Source of the DNA: Bradyrhizobium sp. AT1
Lineage (GTDB): Bacteria > Pseudomonadota > Alphaproteobacteria > Rhizobiales > Xanthobacteraceae
Direction of reading: 5' to 3'
NCBI RefSeq assembly: GCF_001590795.1
Contig: NZ_JXDL01000001.1
Span: 5,280,642-5,344,641 of the forward strand
Length of the DNA stretch: 64,000 nt
Position numbers and translations under genes: made by a program. The stretch's first letter is position 1. Each line of letters starts with the position of its first letter. Below are positions 41,014 through 50,468 of the stretch, in pieces. Below the pieces are notes generated by a model. The model ran no database searches and was not told where the DNA came from. It saw only the letters and a program-made list of their open reading frames with translations.

Positions 41014-42390
41014 CTAAACCGCCTTCACCCGCACCCTCAACCCGTCGCGCGGCTTCGGGATCGGCCAGATCTGCCAGTCCGGCTTGTAGCCGGGCTCCAG
41101 CGACACTTCGAGGTTCTGCAAGAAGTGCCGCGCGAAGCACTTCGCCTGCATGTAGGCGAAGTGCAGGCCGAGGCACATATGCGCGCCGCCGCCGAACGGA
41201 ACCCAGGCGAAGCGGTGGCGGCCGCGCTGGGCCTCCTCGGTGAAGCGCATGGGATCGAAGCGGTCCGGCTCCGGCCAGATCTCCTTCATGTGATGCGTAT
41301 AGAGCGGATTGACGCCGACCGCCGTGCCGGCGGGGATCGCGAATCCCCTGAAGCTAAAATCGCGCATGGCACGGCGCGGCATCGAGGGCACCGGCGGCCT
41401 GATCCGCAATGCTTCCTTGAACGCCATCTCGGACAGCGGCATCTTTTCGAGATCATCGAAACTGCTCGGCGCGCCGGGAGCGAGCCCGAGCGCGAGCACC
41501 TCCGCGCGCAGCCGGTCCTGCCAATCCGGATTGGCGGCGAGCTCGCCGATGAAGGAGGTCAGCGACGAGGTCAGCGTGTCGTGCGCCGCCATCATCAGAA
41601 AGCTCATGTGGTCGATGATGTCCTGCTCGGACAGCAGCGCGCCATCTTCATGGGTGGCGCGGCAGAGCTGCGAGAACAGATCGTCGCCACCGTGATTACC
41701 GCGCCGGAGCGGAATCTGCTGGCGGAAATAGGCGACGATGCGCTTGCGCCCCGCGACGCCGCGCGCCATCTGCGTGCCGGGTAGGGGACGGCGGATCGGG
41801 GCGACGGCGGCCGCGACCATGTCGACGAAGGCGCGGTTGATCTCGTCGACCTCCGGCCCGATGTCGGCACCGAGGAAGGACGCCGCGGCGAGATCGAGCG
41901 TGAGCTGCTTCATCGCCGGATAAAGTTGCATGTCGCCGGGCTTGGCCTTCCACTGCGCGACGCGCGCGGAAATACCGCGGTCGAGGTCCGACAGATAGGA
42001 CTTCATCGGGCCGGATTTGAACGCGACAGACAGCGCCTTGCGATGCAGCCGGTGCTCGTCGAAATCGAGCAGCATCAGCCCGCGCGGAAACAGCAGCCCC
42101 AGTACCTTGTTCCAGCCGTGCGTGGACGAGAACAGCTTCTGCTGGTCGAACAGCACGAGCTCGTTGGCCTCCGGCCCGAGCAGCACGACATTGGTCTCGC
42201 CGAAGAAATGCGTACGGTAGACCGGACCGTATTTGGCGCCGTTGGCCTCGATGTGCCCCTTGGGGTCGGCCAGCACCTGCAAGGTCTTGCCGATGATCGG
42301 CCAGCCTTCGTCGCCGGGAATATGCGTCAGGGCGTTGCGTTTGGGCGCGGTGTAGTCGGGCCCCGTTGCGGCCACATTCTGCATCGACAT
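41014..42390 (-). CDS. Cytochrome P450
   Basis: A 458-aa soluble P450. The heme ligand Cys lies in FGGGAHMCLG, the K-helix ExxR is in FKEALR, and the I-helix oxygen-activation motif reads AAHDT (MMAAHDTLTSS). The start MSMQNVAATG at 42390 has GGAGCAA about 8 nt upstream; the frame extends further without similarity. No ferredoxin or reductase is adjacent, so it must use partners from elsewhere. Substrate unknown. Confidence 0.93.
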   Translation of the reverse strand: MSMQNVAATGPDYTAPKRNALTHIPGDEGWPIIGKTLQVLADPKGHIEANGAKYGPVYRTHFFGETNVVLLGPEANELVLFDQQKLFSSTHGWNKVLGLLFPRGLMLLDFDEHRLHRKALSVAFKSGPMKSYLSDLDRGISARVAQWKAKPGDMQLYPAMKQLTLDLAAASFLGADIGPEVDEINRAFVDMVAAAVAPIRRPLPGTQMARGVAGRKRIVAYFRQQIPLRRGNHGGDDLFSQLCRATHEDGALLSEQDIIDHMSFLMMAAHDTLTSSLTSFIGELAANPDWQDRLRAEVLALGLAPGAPSSFDDLEKMPLSEMAFKEALRIRPPVPSMPRRAMRDFSFRGFAIPAGTAVGVNPLYTHHMKEIWPEPDRFDPMRFTEEAQRGRHRFAWVPFGGGAHMCLGLHFAYMQAKCFARHFLQNLEVSLEPGYKPDWQIWPIPKPRDGLRVRVKAV

Positions 42391-42486
42391 CACGATTGCT
42401 CCGATTGGCAGGCACCGCGAGCATAACACGATCCGGACGCAGTGAGCCGCCGTCGTGTAACGCACAAAATCGTCACACCCACAGCT

Positions 42487-42620
42487 GTCGTCCCGGCGAA
42501 CGCCGGGACCCATGACCCCAGGGAGAAGTTGTGGTGCGAGGCTGGTAACTCCTGGTCTTCGTAAAACGACATTTTGTGGCCACGGGTCCCGGGTTCGCGC
42601 TGCGCGCGCCCCGGGACGAC
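42487..42620. repeat. 134-nt intergenic repeat, relative of the 127-nt family
   Basis: Begins GTCGTCCCGGCGAACGCCGGGACCC and ends CGCCCCGGGACGAC. The left arm matches the other copies but the right half has diverged. Its right end runs past 42617, the LLM gene being only 15 nt away, so it probably serves as that gene's 3' end. Confidence 0.65.
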
Positions 42621-42634
42621 AAGTGGAGCGCGTC

Positions 42635-43870
42635 CTACCGCTTCGCCGCTTCCTTCTGCAGATCCGGCGCGTTGACGGCGGGGATGGCAACGCGGCCGGG
42701 GCCGGTCACCTTCAGCGCCTCGGCGGCCTTCTCGTTCTCCATGATCTTGGCCATCACCGCCTGTCCGGCGCGCTCGAAGATCGCGCGGTTCTCGATCACG
42801 AATTTTTGCGACCGGCGCAGGCCGTCGACGTAACCGTTGATCTCAGGCACGACGTAGCGCGCCACCAAGTCCCAGCTCCGGCGCGTATTTTCCGGATTGG
42901 CCCAGTCGTGCACGAAGCCGATGATGGCGCCGACGCCACCGGAGACCTGCATCACGTTCTTGATGGTTTTGACGAGATCGTCGGGCGTGCCGATGGTGGA
43001 CGCGGCGCCCTCGACGAAGGCGGTCTTGTCGACGGCCTCATCCGGCGAGGAGAATGCGGTGAGGCCCGGTCGCTGCAGCGTGCCGACATTATATTCGTTG
43101 TGCCAGCGCATCAGCCCGGCGCCGGCTTCCCTGCGGGCCTGCTCGCGGGTCTCGGCGATGTGAAAGGTGAGCAGCACGCGCCAATCGGCACGGTTCACCG
43201 TGGTGCCGTGCTTTTTCGCGGCGTCCTCGGCGAATTGCCATTGCTGCTGCAGCGACATCAGCCCCTGCGTCGTCATCGAACCCAGCGAGATGATGCCGAT
43301 GCCGTATTTTCCGGCGAGCGTCATGCCGGAGGGCGAGATCTGCGACGCCACCACGAACGGCATCTCCTCCTGCAGCGGCAGGATCTGCAGCGCGGCGTCG
43401 TTCATGGTGAACCAGTCGCTCTTGGCCGTGACGCGTTCGCCGTTGAAGAGCCGGCGGATCACGCCGATGGCTTCGTCCTGGCGATCGCGCTGCGTCATCG
43501 GATCGATGCCGAGCGTATGCGCGTCGGAGGCGAGCGCGCCGGGGCCGGAGCCGAAGATGGCGCGTCCGCCGGTCATGTGGTCGAGCTGCACCATGCGCTG
43601 GGCCACGTTGTAGGGATGATGATAGGGCAGCGACACCACGCCAGTGCCGAGCTTGATCCGCTTGGTGCGTTCGCCGGCGGCCGCCAGGAACATCTCGGGC
43701 GAGGCGATCATCTCCCAGCCCGAGGAATGATGCTCGCCGCACCAGAACTCGTCATAACCGAGCGCATCCAGCTGCTCGACCAGGTCGAGATCGCGCCGGA
43801 ACTGCAGCATCGGATGCTCCCCGATCGGGTGATGCGGGGCAAGAAAGGCTCCGAACTTCAGGCGCGCCAT
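42635..43870 (-). CDS. LLM-class flavin-dependent monooxygenase (luciferase-like)
   Basis: A 411-aa TIM-barrel oxidoreductase using reduced FMN or F420. The N-terminal FGAFLAPHHPIGEHPMLQFRRDLDLVEQLDALGYDEFWCGEHH pattern (from residue 7) and GSGPGALASDAHTLGIDP are typical of the long-chain alkane/nitrilotriacetate-type group. Long C-terminal extension past the barrel (about 330-411). No flavin reductase is nearby. It lies 244 nt upstream of the P450 gene in the same direction, separated by a repeat. Confidence 0.9.
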   Translation of the reverse strand: MARLKFGAFLAPHHPIGEHPMLQFRRDLDLVEQLDALGYDEFWCGEHHSSGWEMIASPEMFLAAAGERTKRIKLGTGVVSLPYHHPYNVAQRMVQLDHMTGGRAIFGSGPGALASDAHTLGIDPMTQRDRQDEAIGVIRRLFNGERVTAKSDWFTMNDAALQILPLQEEMPFVVASQISPSGMTLAGKYGIGIISLGSMTTQGLMSLQQQWQFAEDAAKKHGTTVNRADWRVLLTFHIAETREQARREAGAGLMRWHNEYNVGTLQRPGLTAFSSPDEAVDKTAFVEGAASTIGTPDDLVKTIKNVMQVSGGVGAIIGFVHDWANPENTRRSWDLVARYVVPEINGYVDGLRRSQKFVIENRAIFERAGQAVMAKIMENEKAAEALKVTGPGRVAIPAVNAPDLQKEAAKR

Positions 43871-44542
43871 GGCGTTCTCTCCGGCTATGATTTTCTGTTT
43901 CTTGAGACGGCAAGGCTACGTGCCGGAGGAGGCAAACGCAATCACGCGGTGTCCCGCAAGGCGGAATGCAGGCATGCGGAGAGCGAAGCGAGATGCTTCT
44001 CGCCTCTCCCTGCTTGTAACGCCGGGACGAGCTTTGCGCGCAATGACGTGTTGAGAGTGCCTCGCTCCCGTAGCGGCACGATTCGCGGAAACTCTCCCTC
44101 ATCCGAAATTCCAACTGCGTTGGAGTCCGGCCTCGCTCCGCACGCGGCAGAGCTATTGCATTTGGATCGTCACGAGAGGTCGTCTTGCCCGGGTTTGTCG
44201 CAGGCTGCGTCGACCATGATCGTCTTCGGCGCAGATCGGAAATGCGGCCGGAGTGGCCGCAATCGGCGCGGTGTTGTTCGCCGTCGAAGCCTTGCAATCA
44301 GCGCGCGCAGGATCTCTCGTTCGCTTGCGCCGTTTGTGACATTAATGATGGCCAGCGCCGCATTCCCGGCGCGGATGCGCCGCGCCTCTGCACGAAGTTG
44401 AGGCATCTGTGGTTAACGCCTGCGGATTTCACGGGAAATCCCTCCGATTTCGTCGGATTGACAGCGCACGGTCTTTTTATTTTGCAATGCAGCAACTATC
44501 TGGTTTGGCTGGACGTTGAACGTCGCCCACCAGGAACTTGCC
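43871..44542. other. 672-nt region without a supported gene
   Basis: Divergent upstream region of the LLM oxidoreductase and the PHB-type esterase. Several frames are open (for example 44170-44406 minus, 78 codons) but have Arg-rich composition, no ribosome site and no domain. Repeat-like fragments with GCGGAGAGCGAAGCGAG and CTTCTCGCCTCTCC occur near 43976-44011. The AT-richer stretch 44430-44510 is the likely promoter area of the esterase gene. Confidence 0.4.
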
Positions 44543-45709
44543 GTGTCGTTAGCCAGAAATGTCGATTTGTTGAGACGTCTGACCAAGCTGGACGGCTTGC
44601 GCTTTGCCGAGCTCGGTCGCAGCGCCGATGCGCCCAGCCCCTTGGAAGAGGTCACGGACTTCGGCGAAAATCCCGGCGCCTTGCGCATGTTCGCGTTCGT
44701 GCCGGCGCAGTTGCAGAAGCCGCGCGGGCTGGTCGTCGTGCTGCATGGCTGCGGGCAGACGGCCGCAGCTTACGATCTCGGTGCGGGCTGGTCGACGCTC
44801 GCGAAGCACTATGGCTTCGCGCTGTTGATGCCCGAGCAGCAGCGCGTCAACAACGGCAATACCTGCTTCAACTGGTTCAATCCGGAAGATACGGCGCGAG
44901 GCAGCGGCGAGGCGCATTCGATCCGCGAGATGATCGCGCACATGGCTAAGGCGCATCGCATCGATCCCAGGCGCATCTTCATCACCGGCCTGTCCGCCGG
45001 CGGCGGCATGACCTCGGTGATGCTTGCGACCTATCCGGAACTGTTTGCGGCCGGCGCGATCATTGCCGGGCTGCCCTATGGCATCGCCTCGAACCTGCGC
45101 GAAGCACTGGACGGCATGTTTCATTCTCCGGTCCGTCCCGGGCGCGAGCTCGGTGACCTCGTGCGCAACGCCTCCGATTATCGTGGCCCCTGGCCGAAAA
45201 TCTCGGTGTGGCACGGCAGCGCCGACCGCACCGTCAATCCCGGCAATGCCAACGAGATCGTCAAGCAGTGGCTCGATCTGCACGATCTGCCGGAAGCGCC
45301 GATGGCGGAGACCAATGTCGACGGCCATCCGCGCCAGGCCTGGTGGAACAAGGACGGCGAGACGCTGGTCGAATGCTACGCCATCACCGACATGGCGCAC
45401 GGCACGCCGCTTGGGATCGCCGACAACGATCAGCGCTATGGCGTCGAAGGCGCCTTCCTGATCGAGGCCGGTATCTCCTCGTCCTATCACATCGCAAAAT
45501 TCTTCGGCCTCACCGACTGGATTGCAGACGCAGCCAAGCCGGAAGCCAAGCCCACAGCGCATCCGGCGCTGACGTCTGCGCCACATCTCGCCCGTTCGAT
45601 CCGCGCAGCAGTCGCTGAAGAGTCCTCCGAGCCGAAGCAAGAGGCTCGCAGCTTCGATCTCGGCCAGATCATCACGCGCGCGCTGACCGCCGCGGGATTG
45701 ATGAAGTAG
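44543..45709 (+). CDS. PHB depolymerase family esterase
   Basis: A 388-aa alpha/beta hydrolase of the Esterase_PHB (LpqC-like) family. Oxyanion region VVVLHGCGQTAAAYD, nucleophile GLSAGGGMTS, an acidic residue in HGSADRTVNP and a late His in DMAHGTPLG. It lacks a signal peptide, so probably cytosolic, or exported by another route. GTG at 44543 is chosen because AGGAA lies about 8 nt upstream; the frame opens at a TTG at 44516. Substrate may be short polyesters or feruloyl/acetyl esters. The C-terminal 60 residues are low complexity. Confidence 0.87.
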   Translation: MSLARNVDLLRRLTKLDGLRFAELGRSADAPSPLEEVTDFGENPGALRMFAFVPAQLQKPRGLVVVLHGCGQTAAAYDLGAGWSTLAKHYGFALLMPEQQRVNNGNTCFNWFNPEDTARGSGEAHSIREMIAHMAKAHRIDPRRIFITGLSAGGGMTSVMLATYPELFAAGAIIAGLPYGIASNLREALDGMFHSPVRPGRELGDLVRNASDYRGPWPKISVWHGSADRTVNPGNANEIVKQWLDLHDLPEAPMAETNVDGHPRQAWWNKDGETLVECYAITDMAHGTPLGIADNDQRYGVEGAFLIEAGISSSYHIAKFFGLTDWIADAAKPEAKPTAHPALTSAPHLARSIRAAVAEESSEPKQEARSFDLGQIITRALTAAGLMK

Positions 45710-45727
45710 CCTCGTTGTCGTCCCTGC

Positions 45728-45765
45728 CTGGCGCGCATTGCGCAGGGGGCGAAGGGACGACAACG
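45728..45765. terminator. GC-rich inverted repeat between convergent genes
   Basis: GTCGTCCCTGCCTGGCGCGC at about 45718 and the complementary GAAGGGACGAC at about 45752 form an imperfect hairpin around GCGCATTGCGC, in the 66 nt between the esterase stop and the convergent monooxygenase stop. It probably terminates both. Confidence 0.4.
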
Positions 45766-45775
45766 GCGTTTGCAG

Positions 45776-46078
45776 CTACGCTGTCTGGCCGATCCACTCG
45801 ATCGGCGTTGTCGTCACCTCGCCCCCGGAGATTTGCCGCGTCATCGCCGAATAGGCCTTGAAGAAGTCGCGCGATTGCAGCGTCTTCTGCGCATCTTCGT
45901 CGGCGACGCTGGCGAGATGGAAGTAGTGGCCGTCGTCGCGATTCTTCAGCACGCGATAGCCGACCCGCCCTTTCAGCTCCGGATCGCCGTCGATCGCCTT
46001 GATGAAGCGGGCGATCTCCTGGTGCCATGCCTCTGTTGCGCCGTGCTTGAATTCATATCGGATCATGAAGTGCTTCAT
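45776..46078 (-). CDS. Antibiotic-biosynthesis-monooxygenase-like small protein
   Basis: A 100-aa dimeric alpha-beta-barrel protein (MKHFMIRYEFKHGATEAWHQEI...). The pattern FKHG..AWHQEIARFIKAIDGDPELKGRVGYRVLKNRDDG is ABM-like. ATG at 46078 has GGGAGCG 5 nt upstream, deciding against the longer frame to 46219. It is divergent from an HxlR regulator, a common arrangement for electrophile- or quinone-responsive genes, so it is a likely target of that regulator. Confidence 0.78.
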   Translation of the reverse strand: MKHFMIRYEFKHGATEAWHQEIARFIKAIDGDPELKGRVGYRVLKNRDDGHYFHLASVADEDAQKTLQSRDFFKAYSAMTRQISGGEVTTTPIEWIGQTA

Positions 46079-46135
46079 GTGACGCTCCCTGTTCGTCATG
46101 TGCGTCATCATCTGCGGCTTGCGCGCGATCCTGCA

Positions 46136-46162
46136 AGTATGGACAAAATTGATAGTATGGAC
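46136..46162. promoter_or_regulatory. Direct repeat of AGTATGGAC in the HxlR divergent promoter
   Basis: AGTATGGAC occurs at 46136-46144 and 46154-46162, start points 18 nt apart, with an AT-rich spacer (AAAATTGAT) in an otherwise GC-rich region. The spacing puts both on one face within about two helical turns, a good candidate HxlR operator shared by the two divergent genes. Confidence 0.6.
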
Positions 46163-46217
46163 TTTTCCGACGCTGCTCCTATCCTCGTGCCGGCGGGATG
46201 CGCATGGAGGAGACGAC

Positions 46218-46586
46218 ATGACAAAGGCATTGCCGACGCGCAGCTGTCCGGTCGCAGCCTTTCAGAAGATGATCAGTGGCAAGTACAAGCTTCGCATCGT
46301 CTGGGACTTGAAGGACGGTCCGCGCCGCTACGGCGAGATCCGAAGCGGGCTGCTCCGCGGCAGCAGCGGCAGCGCGGAGATCACTCCGCGCGTGCTCAGC
46401 CGCGAGCTGAAGGCGCTGACGACGAGCGGCCTGATCGACCGCAAGGACTTCGGCGAGGTGCCGCCGAAGGTCGAGTATCGCCTGACGCGGAAGGGCAAGA
46501 GTTTCGTGCCCGTCGTCGCCGCCATTCGCGAATGGGGCGAGCGTCACCTCGGTGAGACGGTCGCGCCGGCGGATGCGGCGGAATAA
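46218..46586 (+). CDS. HxlR-family transcriptional regulator
   Basis: A 122-aa winged-helix protein. CPVAAFQKMISGKYKLRIVWDLKDGPRRYGEI (about 9-40) is the HxlR opening, including a conserved early Cys9 that could sense electrophiles. ITPRVLSRELKALTTSGLIDRKDF is the recognition helix and wing. ATG at 46218 has GGAGGAG 5 nt upstream. It is divergent from the ABM-like gene with 139 nt between, which contains the direct repeat. Confidence 0.9.
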   Translation: MTKALPTRSCPVAAFQKMISGKYKLRIVWDLKDGPRRYGEIRSGLLRGSSGSAEITPRVLSRELKALTTSGLIDRKDFGEVPPKVEYRLTRKGKSFVPVVAAIREWGERHLGETVAPADAAE

Positions 46587-46589
46587 ATC

Positions 46590-47270
46590 TTACATCTCGC
46601 CGGTGATGAACGGATTGGTCATCCGCTCCTGGCCGATGCTCGAGCCGGCGCCGTGGCCGCAGATGAAGCCGACGTCGTCGCCGAGCGGCAGCAGTTTTGT
46701 CAGGATCGAATTGATCAGCGTCGCGTGACTGCCGCCGGGCAAATCGGTGCGGCCGACCGAGCCCGCGAACAGGACGTCGCCGACATGGGCAAACCGTAAT
46801 TCCTTGTTGAAGAACACCACGCTGCCGGGCGAATGGCCGGGGCAGTGGAAGATCTCGAATGTGAGGTCGCCGATCGACACGGTGTCGCCCTCGGCGAGCC
46901 AACGGTCGGGCGCAAAATTGCGCACGCCGGTCATGCCGAAGCGTGCGCCGCTTTCGACCACGTTGTCGAGCAGGAACTTGTCCGCTTCATGCGGTCCCTC
47001 GATCGGCACTTTCAGCGCGTCGCGCAAATCGGCCGCGCCGCCGACATGGTCGATATGGCCGTGGGTCAGCCAGATCTTCTCGACGGTGACGCCGGTCTGC
47101 TTGATCGCGTCCAGGATCTTCGGCACGTCGCCGCCGGGATCGATCACCACCGCCTTCTTGGTGGGCTCGTCCCAGATGATGGTGCAGTTCTGCTCGAACA
47201 GCGTCACGGGGACGATGATCGCGCCCGCCTTGGATTGCGAGGAGTCTTGGGTGTCGTTTTGCTCGGTCAT
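46590..47270 (-). CDS. MBL-fold metallo-hydrolase (glyoxalase II-like)
   Basis: A 226-aa metallo-beta-lactamase fold enzyme: metal motif THGHIDHVGG (about 69-78), HCPGHSPGS (about 142-150), GDVLFAGSVGRTD with the bridging Asp, and a final GHG (about 205). It resembles glyoxalase II/YcbL-type thioesterases hydrolysing S-lactoylglutathione or similar. It converges on the HxlR gene with only 3 nt between stops. Confidence 0.9.
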   Translation of the reverse strand: MTEQNDTQDSSQSKAGAIIVPVTLFEQNCTIIWDEPTKKAVVIDPGGDVPKILDAIKQTGVTVEKIWLTHGHIDHVGGAADLRDALKVPIEGPHEADKFLLDNVVESGARFGMTGVRNFAPDRWLAEGDTVSIGDLTFEIFHCPGHSPGSVVFFNKELRFAHVGDVLFAGSVGRTDLPGGSHATLINSILTKLLPLGDDVGFICGHGAGSSIGQERMTNPFITGEM

Positions 47271-47369
47271 GGCGCCACAATGCCGATTTTTGCCATGCCG
47301 CCAAGCAAAAGATTCGGGCCAGGGAGCAGGAGAGGACCCGGGGAACGACCGTTCCCCGGGGCGCCGCCA

Positions 47370-48488
47370 TCACCGCTTGATCTGCGCCTTCAACGTCTCC
47401 TGGACGACGCCGTCGAAAGACGAGGTCTTCTGCGATTTCGCGGCCCTCTCGGCGATGTACTTGTCGCGCTTGCCGACCAGCGCGGTGAGCTTCTCGTTCA
47501 GAACCTTGCGCTGCTCGATCTGCTTGGTCACCTCGGCCTCGCGCTGCTCGGGTTTCATGGCCCGGAGGTTCTCGGGCAGGTCGGCGTCCTTGACCGAGGC
47601 GACGCTGGTCGTGCCCTTGGCAGCGTCCGCGACGAGATCGCCGCCGCCGGTGACGGCTTCGGCGGTCGCCGCGGATCGCTTGTTGATGTAGCTCGCCATG
47701 TCGGTGGCGCTTGCCGGCGCGGTCGCCGCGACGCTGGCCGTCTGCCGCATCTTCATCTCGGTGTGCCGTTGCCGCTCGCGCGGGCCATAGGGGATCACCG
47801 TGCCGTTGAGCTGCTGCTGCAGGATGATGATGTCCTGGTCGTACGGCGTCTCGATCACCACGACCTGGCCGCCATCCTGCGGAATCGGGATGAAGCGGCC
47901 TTGGCCGGTCTGCGCGATGTCGCGCCACACCCGCTCGGTATCGCGGGCATCGCCGGCGAGCACGGCGTTGACGATGATGTCCTTCTGCCTAGCGACCGCA
48001 AGCGTCGTCGGATATTTGGTGTCCTGCGCGTAGTCCATGTGCGGTGGCGCATCGCCGACCAGGAAGACGATGTGCCTGGCGTCGCTGCCACCAGTCCATT
48101 GCAGCTTGTTGACGGCGACGTCGAGCGCCTCGTTGACGCTTTCCGGCCAGTCGCCGCCGCCGCGCGCCTTCAGCTCCAGCAGATTGGCGTAGAGATCCTG
48201 GATGTCGCGGGTCAGCTCGATCTTCGAGGTCACGTAGTCGTCGCCGATGTCGCGATAGGCGACGAGGCCCATGCGGATGTCGGCGTCCGGATTGGAATCG
48301 ACGATCGTCGTGGCGATCGACCAGATCTTGCGCTTGGCGCCCTCGATCAGGCGCGCCATCGAGCCCGTGGTATCGAGCACGAAGGCGACCTCGACGGTGG
48401 GCCGCGCCAGGGCCGCGGACAATCCCGCCGACAGCGGCAGGGTCGCAAGAGCGAAGGCGAGCGAGCACAGTGTGATGCGTGACCTCAT
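47370..48488 (-). CDS. Secreted von Willebrand factor A domain protein
   Basis: A 372-aa exported protein. Signal peptide about 1-28 (MRSRITLCSLAFALATLPLSAGLSAALA), then a VWA domain (about 33-215) whose MIDAS reads DTTGSM, then Gln/Ala/Lys-rich coiled-coil-like C-terminus (EQREAEVTKQIEQRKVLNEKL). Likely a periplasmic protein-protein interaction module; partner unknown. ATG at 48488 has GGAGG about 5 nt upstream. It is divergent from the GH13 alpha-glucosidase gene, with 236 nt between. Confidence 0.85.
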   Translation of the reverse strand: MRSRITLCSLAFALATLPLSAGLSAALARPTVEVAFVLDTTGSMARLIEGAKRKIWSIATTIVDSNPDADIRMGLVAYRDIGDDYVTSKIELTRDIQDLYANLLELKARGGGDWPESVNEALDVAVNKLQWTGGSDARHIVFLVGDAPPHMDYAQDTKYPTTLAVARQKDIIVNAVLAGDARDTERVWRDIAQTGQGRFIPIPQDGGQVVVIETPYDQDIIILQQQLNGTVIPYGPRERQRHTEMKMRQTASVAATAPASATDMASYINKRSAATAEAVTGGGDLVADAAKGTTSVASVKDADLPENLRAMKPEQREAEVTKQIEQRKVLNEKLTALVGKRDKYIAERAAKSQKTSSFDGVVQETLKAQIKR

Positions 48489-48724
48489 GGGGTCCTCCAG
48501 TGGTTTCGTCCCTCGGAACCGAGGTTCCACTGGCATCGCGGTGGGCTGAGGCCGGAACCGGGGCCGGATCAGCGCGAAATTGCGGCGAAACCCGCGCCAT
48601 GCGGACCCTGACGACGCTCTCACCGCCGCTTCCGTCACATCGTCGTCCTAAAGCCCTGTTGGTCTGAACCCGCGGCGCGATCCTGCGTTGCCGTCCGCGC
48701 GAAGCGCACATTGGGGAAGCGACC

Positions 48725-50326
48725 TTGGCTCAAGGCGATGGCAATTGGTGGCGCGACGGCGTCTTCTATCAGATCTACCCGCGCTCGTTTCAGGATTCGA
48801 ACGGCGACGGCGTCGGCGATCTCGCCGGCATTTTGCGGCGGCTGCCTTATGTGAAATCGCTGGGGGTCGATGCGATCTGGCTGTCGCCGATCTTCCCTTC
48901 GCCTATGGCCGATTTCGGCTACGACATCTCCGACTATACCGGGATCGAACCGCTGTTCGGCACGATGGACGATTTCGACGCGCTGATCGCGGCTGCGCAC
49001 GACAACGGCCTGAAGCTGATCCTCGATCTCGTGCCGAACCATACCTCGGACCAGCATCCTTGGTTCGTCGAGAGCCGCGCCTCGCGCGACAATCCCAAGC
49101 GCGACTGGTACATCTGGCGCGATCCGGCGCGCGACGGCGGCGTGCCGAACAACTGGCTGTCCGAGTTCGGCGGCAGCGCCTGGCAGTTCGACGAGACCTC
49201 AGGTCAATATTACTACCACGCCTTCCTCGCCCAGCAGCCGGACCTGAACTGGCGCAATCCGGATGTCCGCAACGCTATCTACGACGTGATGCGGTTCTGG
49301 CTGGAGAAGGGCGTCGATGGTTTTCGTGTCGACGTCATCTGGCACCTGATCAAGGATGCCGAATTCCGCGACAATCCGCCGAACCCGCATTATGTCGAGG
49401 GCCGGCCGCCGAACGAGAAGATCCTGACGCAATATTCCACCGACCAGGAGGAGGTGCACGATGTCATCGCCGAGATGCGGCGCGTCACCGATGCTTATTA
49501 CGCGCGCGTCCTGATCGGCGAGATCTATCTGCCGCTGCATCGGCTCATGGCCTATTACGGCAACGACCTCACCGGCGCGCAGATGCCGTTCAATTTCGCA
49601 CTGCTCTCGACATTCTGGAGCGCGCGCTCGATCGAAAAGATCATCGAGGATTACGAGAAGGCGTTGCCGCGCGGCGCCTGGCCGAATTGGGTACTCGGCA
49701 ATCACGACCGCCCGCGCGTGGCGAGCCGCGTGGGAGCCGAGCAGGCCCGCGTCGCGGCCATGCTGCTGCTGACGCTACGCGGCACGCCGACGCTCTATTA
49801 CGGCGACGAGATCGGCATGCACCAGGTCGCCATCGCGCCCGAAGATGTCCGCGACCCCTTCGAGAAGAACGTGCCGGGCATCGGTGTCGGCCGCGACGGC
49901 TGCCGCACGCCGATGCAGTGGGATGCGACAGACTTCGCCGGCTTCTCCACGGCGCGGCCCTGGCTGCCGCTGCCGGAGCATTATGTGCGCGACAATGTCG
50001 CCAGTCTCGAAGCCGATCCGCACTCGATCCTCAACCTCTACAAGCGCCTGATCGGCTTGCGGCAGAGCTGTCCGCCGCTGGTTAAGGGCGATTATTATCC
50101 GATCGCGGCGCAAGGCGATCTGCTGATCTATCGGCGGCAGGCCGAAGGCAAGGCGGTGATCGTCGCACTCAATCTCGGTGCGGATCCGGTCGCAGTGACG
50201 ACGAGTGCGATCAGGTTCGGCAGCAGCATCCTGCTGTCGACATTCCTGGATCGTGAGGGCGAGAAGATCGAAGGCGTGCTCGATCTGCGTGGCAATGAGG
50301 GAGTGGTGGTGGCGCCACCCGCCTGA
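48725..50326 (+). CDS. GH13 alpha-glucosidase (oligo-1,6-glucosidase-like)
   Basis: A 533-aa glycoside hydrolase family 13 enzyme, cytoplasmic (no signal). Catalytic nucleophile Asp203 (GFRVDVIW), acid/base Glu266 (IGEIYLP) and Asp328 (GNHDRPR). QIYPRSFQDSNGDGVGDL and DLVPNHTS are diagnostic of the alpha-glucosidase/trehalose-type subfamilies. It probably degrades alpha-linked gluco-oligosaccharides or sucrose/trehalose-related disaccharides. The start is a TTG with GGGGAAG about 5 nt upstream. It converges on a second GH13 gene, with a 127-nt repeat between. Confidence 0.92.
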   Translation: MAQGDGNWWRDGVFYQIYPRSFQDSNGDGVGDLAGILRRLPYVKSLGVDAIWLSPIFPSPMADFGYDISDYTGIEPLFGTMDDFDALIAAAHDNGLKLILDLVPNHTSDQHPWFVESRASRDNPKRDWYIWRDPARDGGVPNNWLSEFGGSAWQFDETSGQYYYHAFLAQQPDLNWRNPDVRNAIYDVMRFWLEKGVDGFRVDVIWHLIKDAEFRDNPPNPHYVEGRPPNEKILTQYSTDQEEVHDVIAEMRRVTDAYYARVLIGEIYLPLHRLMAYYGNDLTGAQMPFNFALLSTFWSARSIEKIIEDYEKALPRGAWPNWVLGNHDRPRVASRVGAEQARVAAMLLLTLRGTPTLYYGDEIGMHQVAIAPEDVRDPFEKNVPGIGVGRDGCRTPMQWDATDFAGFSTARPWLPLPEHYVRDNVASLEADPHSILNLYKRLIGLRQSCPPLVKGDYYPIAAQGDLLIYRRQAEGKAVIVALNLGADPVAVTTSAIRFGSSILLSTFLDREGEKIEGVLDLRGNEGVVVAPPA

Positions 50327-50328
50327 CT

Positions 50329-50455
50329 GTCGTCCCCGCGTACGCGGGGACCCATACCGCGTGATCTCTCGATTGCAGCCGGCAGGAGTACCGAAGGACG
50401 AGTCGTCGCCCAACTCTGCCCTGTGGTTATGGGTCCCCGCGTTCGCGGGGACGAC
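50329..50455. repeat. 127-nt intergenic repeat, copy 2
   Basis: GTCGTCCCCGCGTACGCGGGGACCC at the left and GGGTCCCCGCG TTCGCGGGGACGAC at the right, each arm itself palindromic. Aligned without gaps to 52250-52376 I count about 16 mismatches. It begins immediately after the alpha-glucosidase stop. Confidence 0.85.
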
Positions 50456-50468
50456 AGCGGAGACGTAT

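Noticed and set aside
44170..44406. 78-codon minus-strand frame in the large gap
   Set aside because: Arg-rich composition, no ribosome site and no similarity to a known family.
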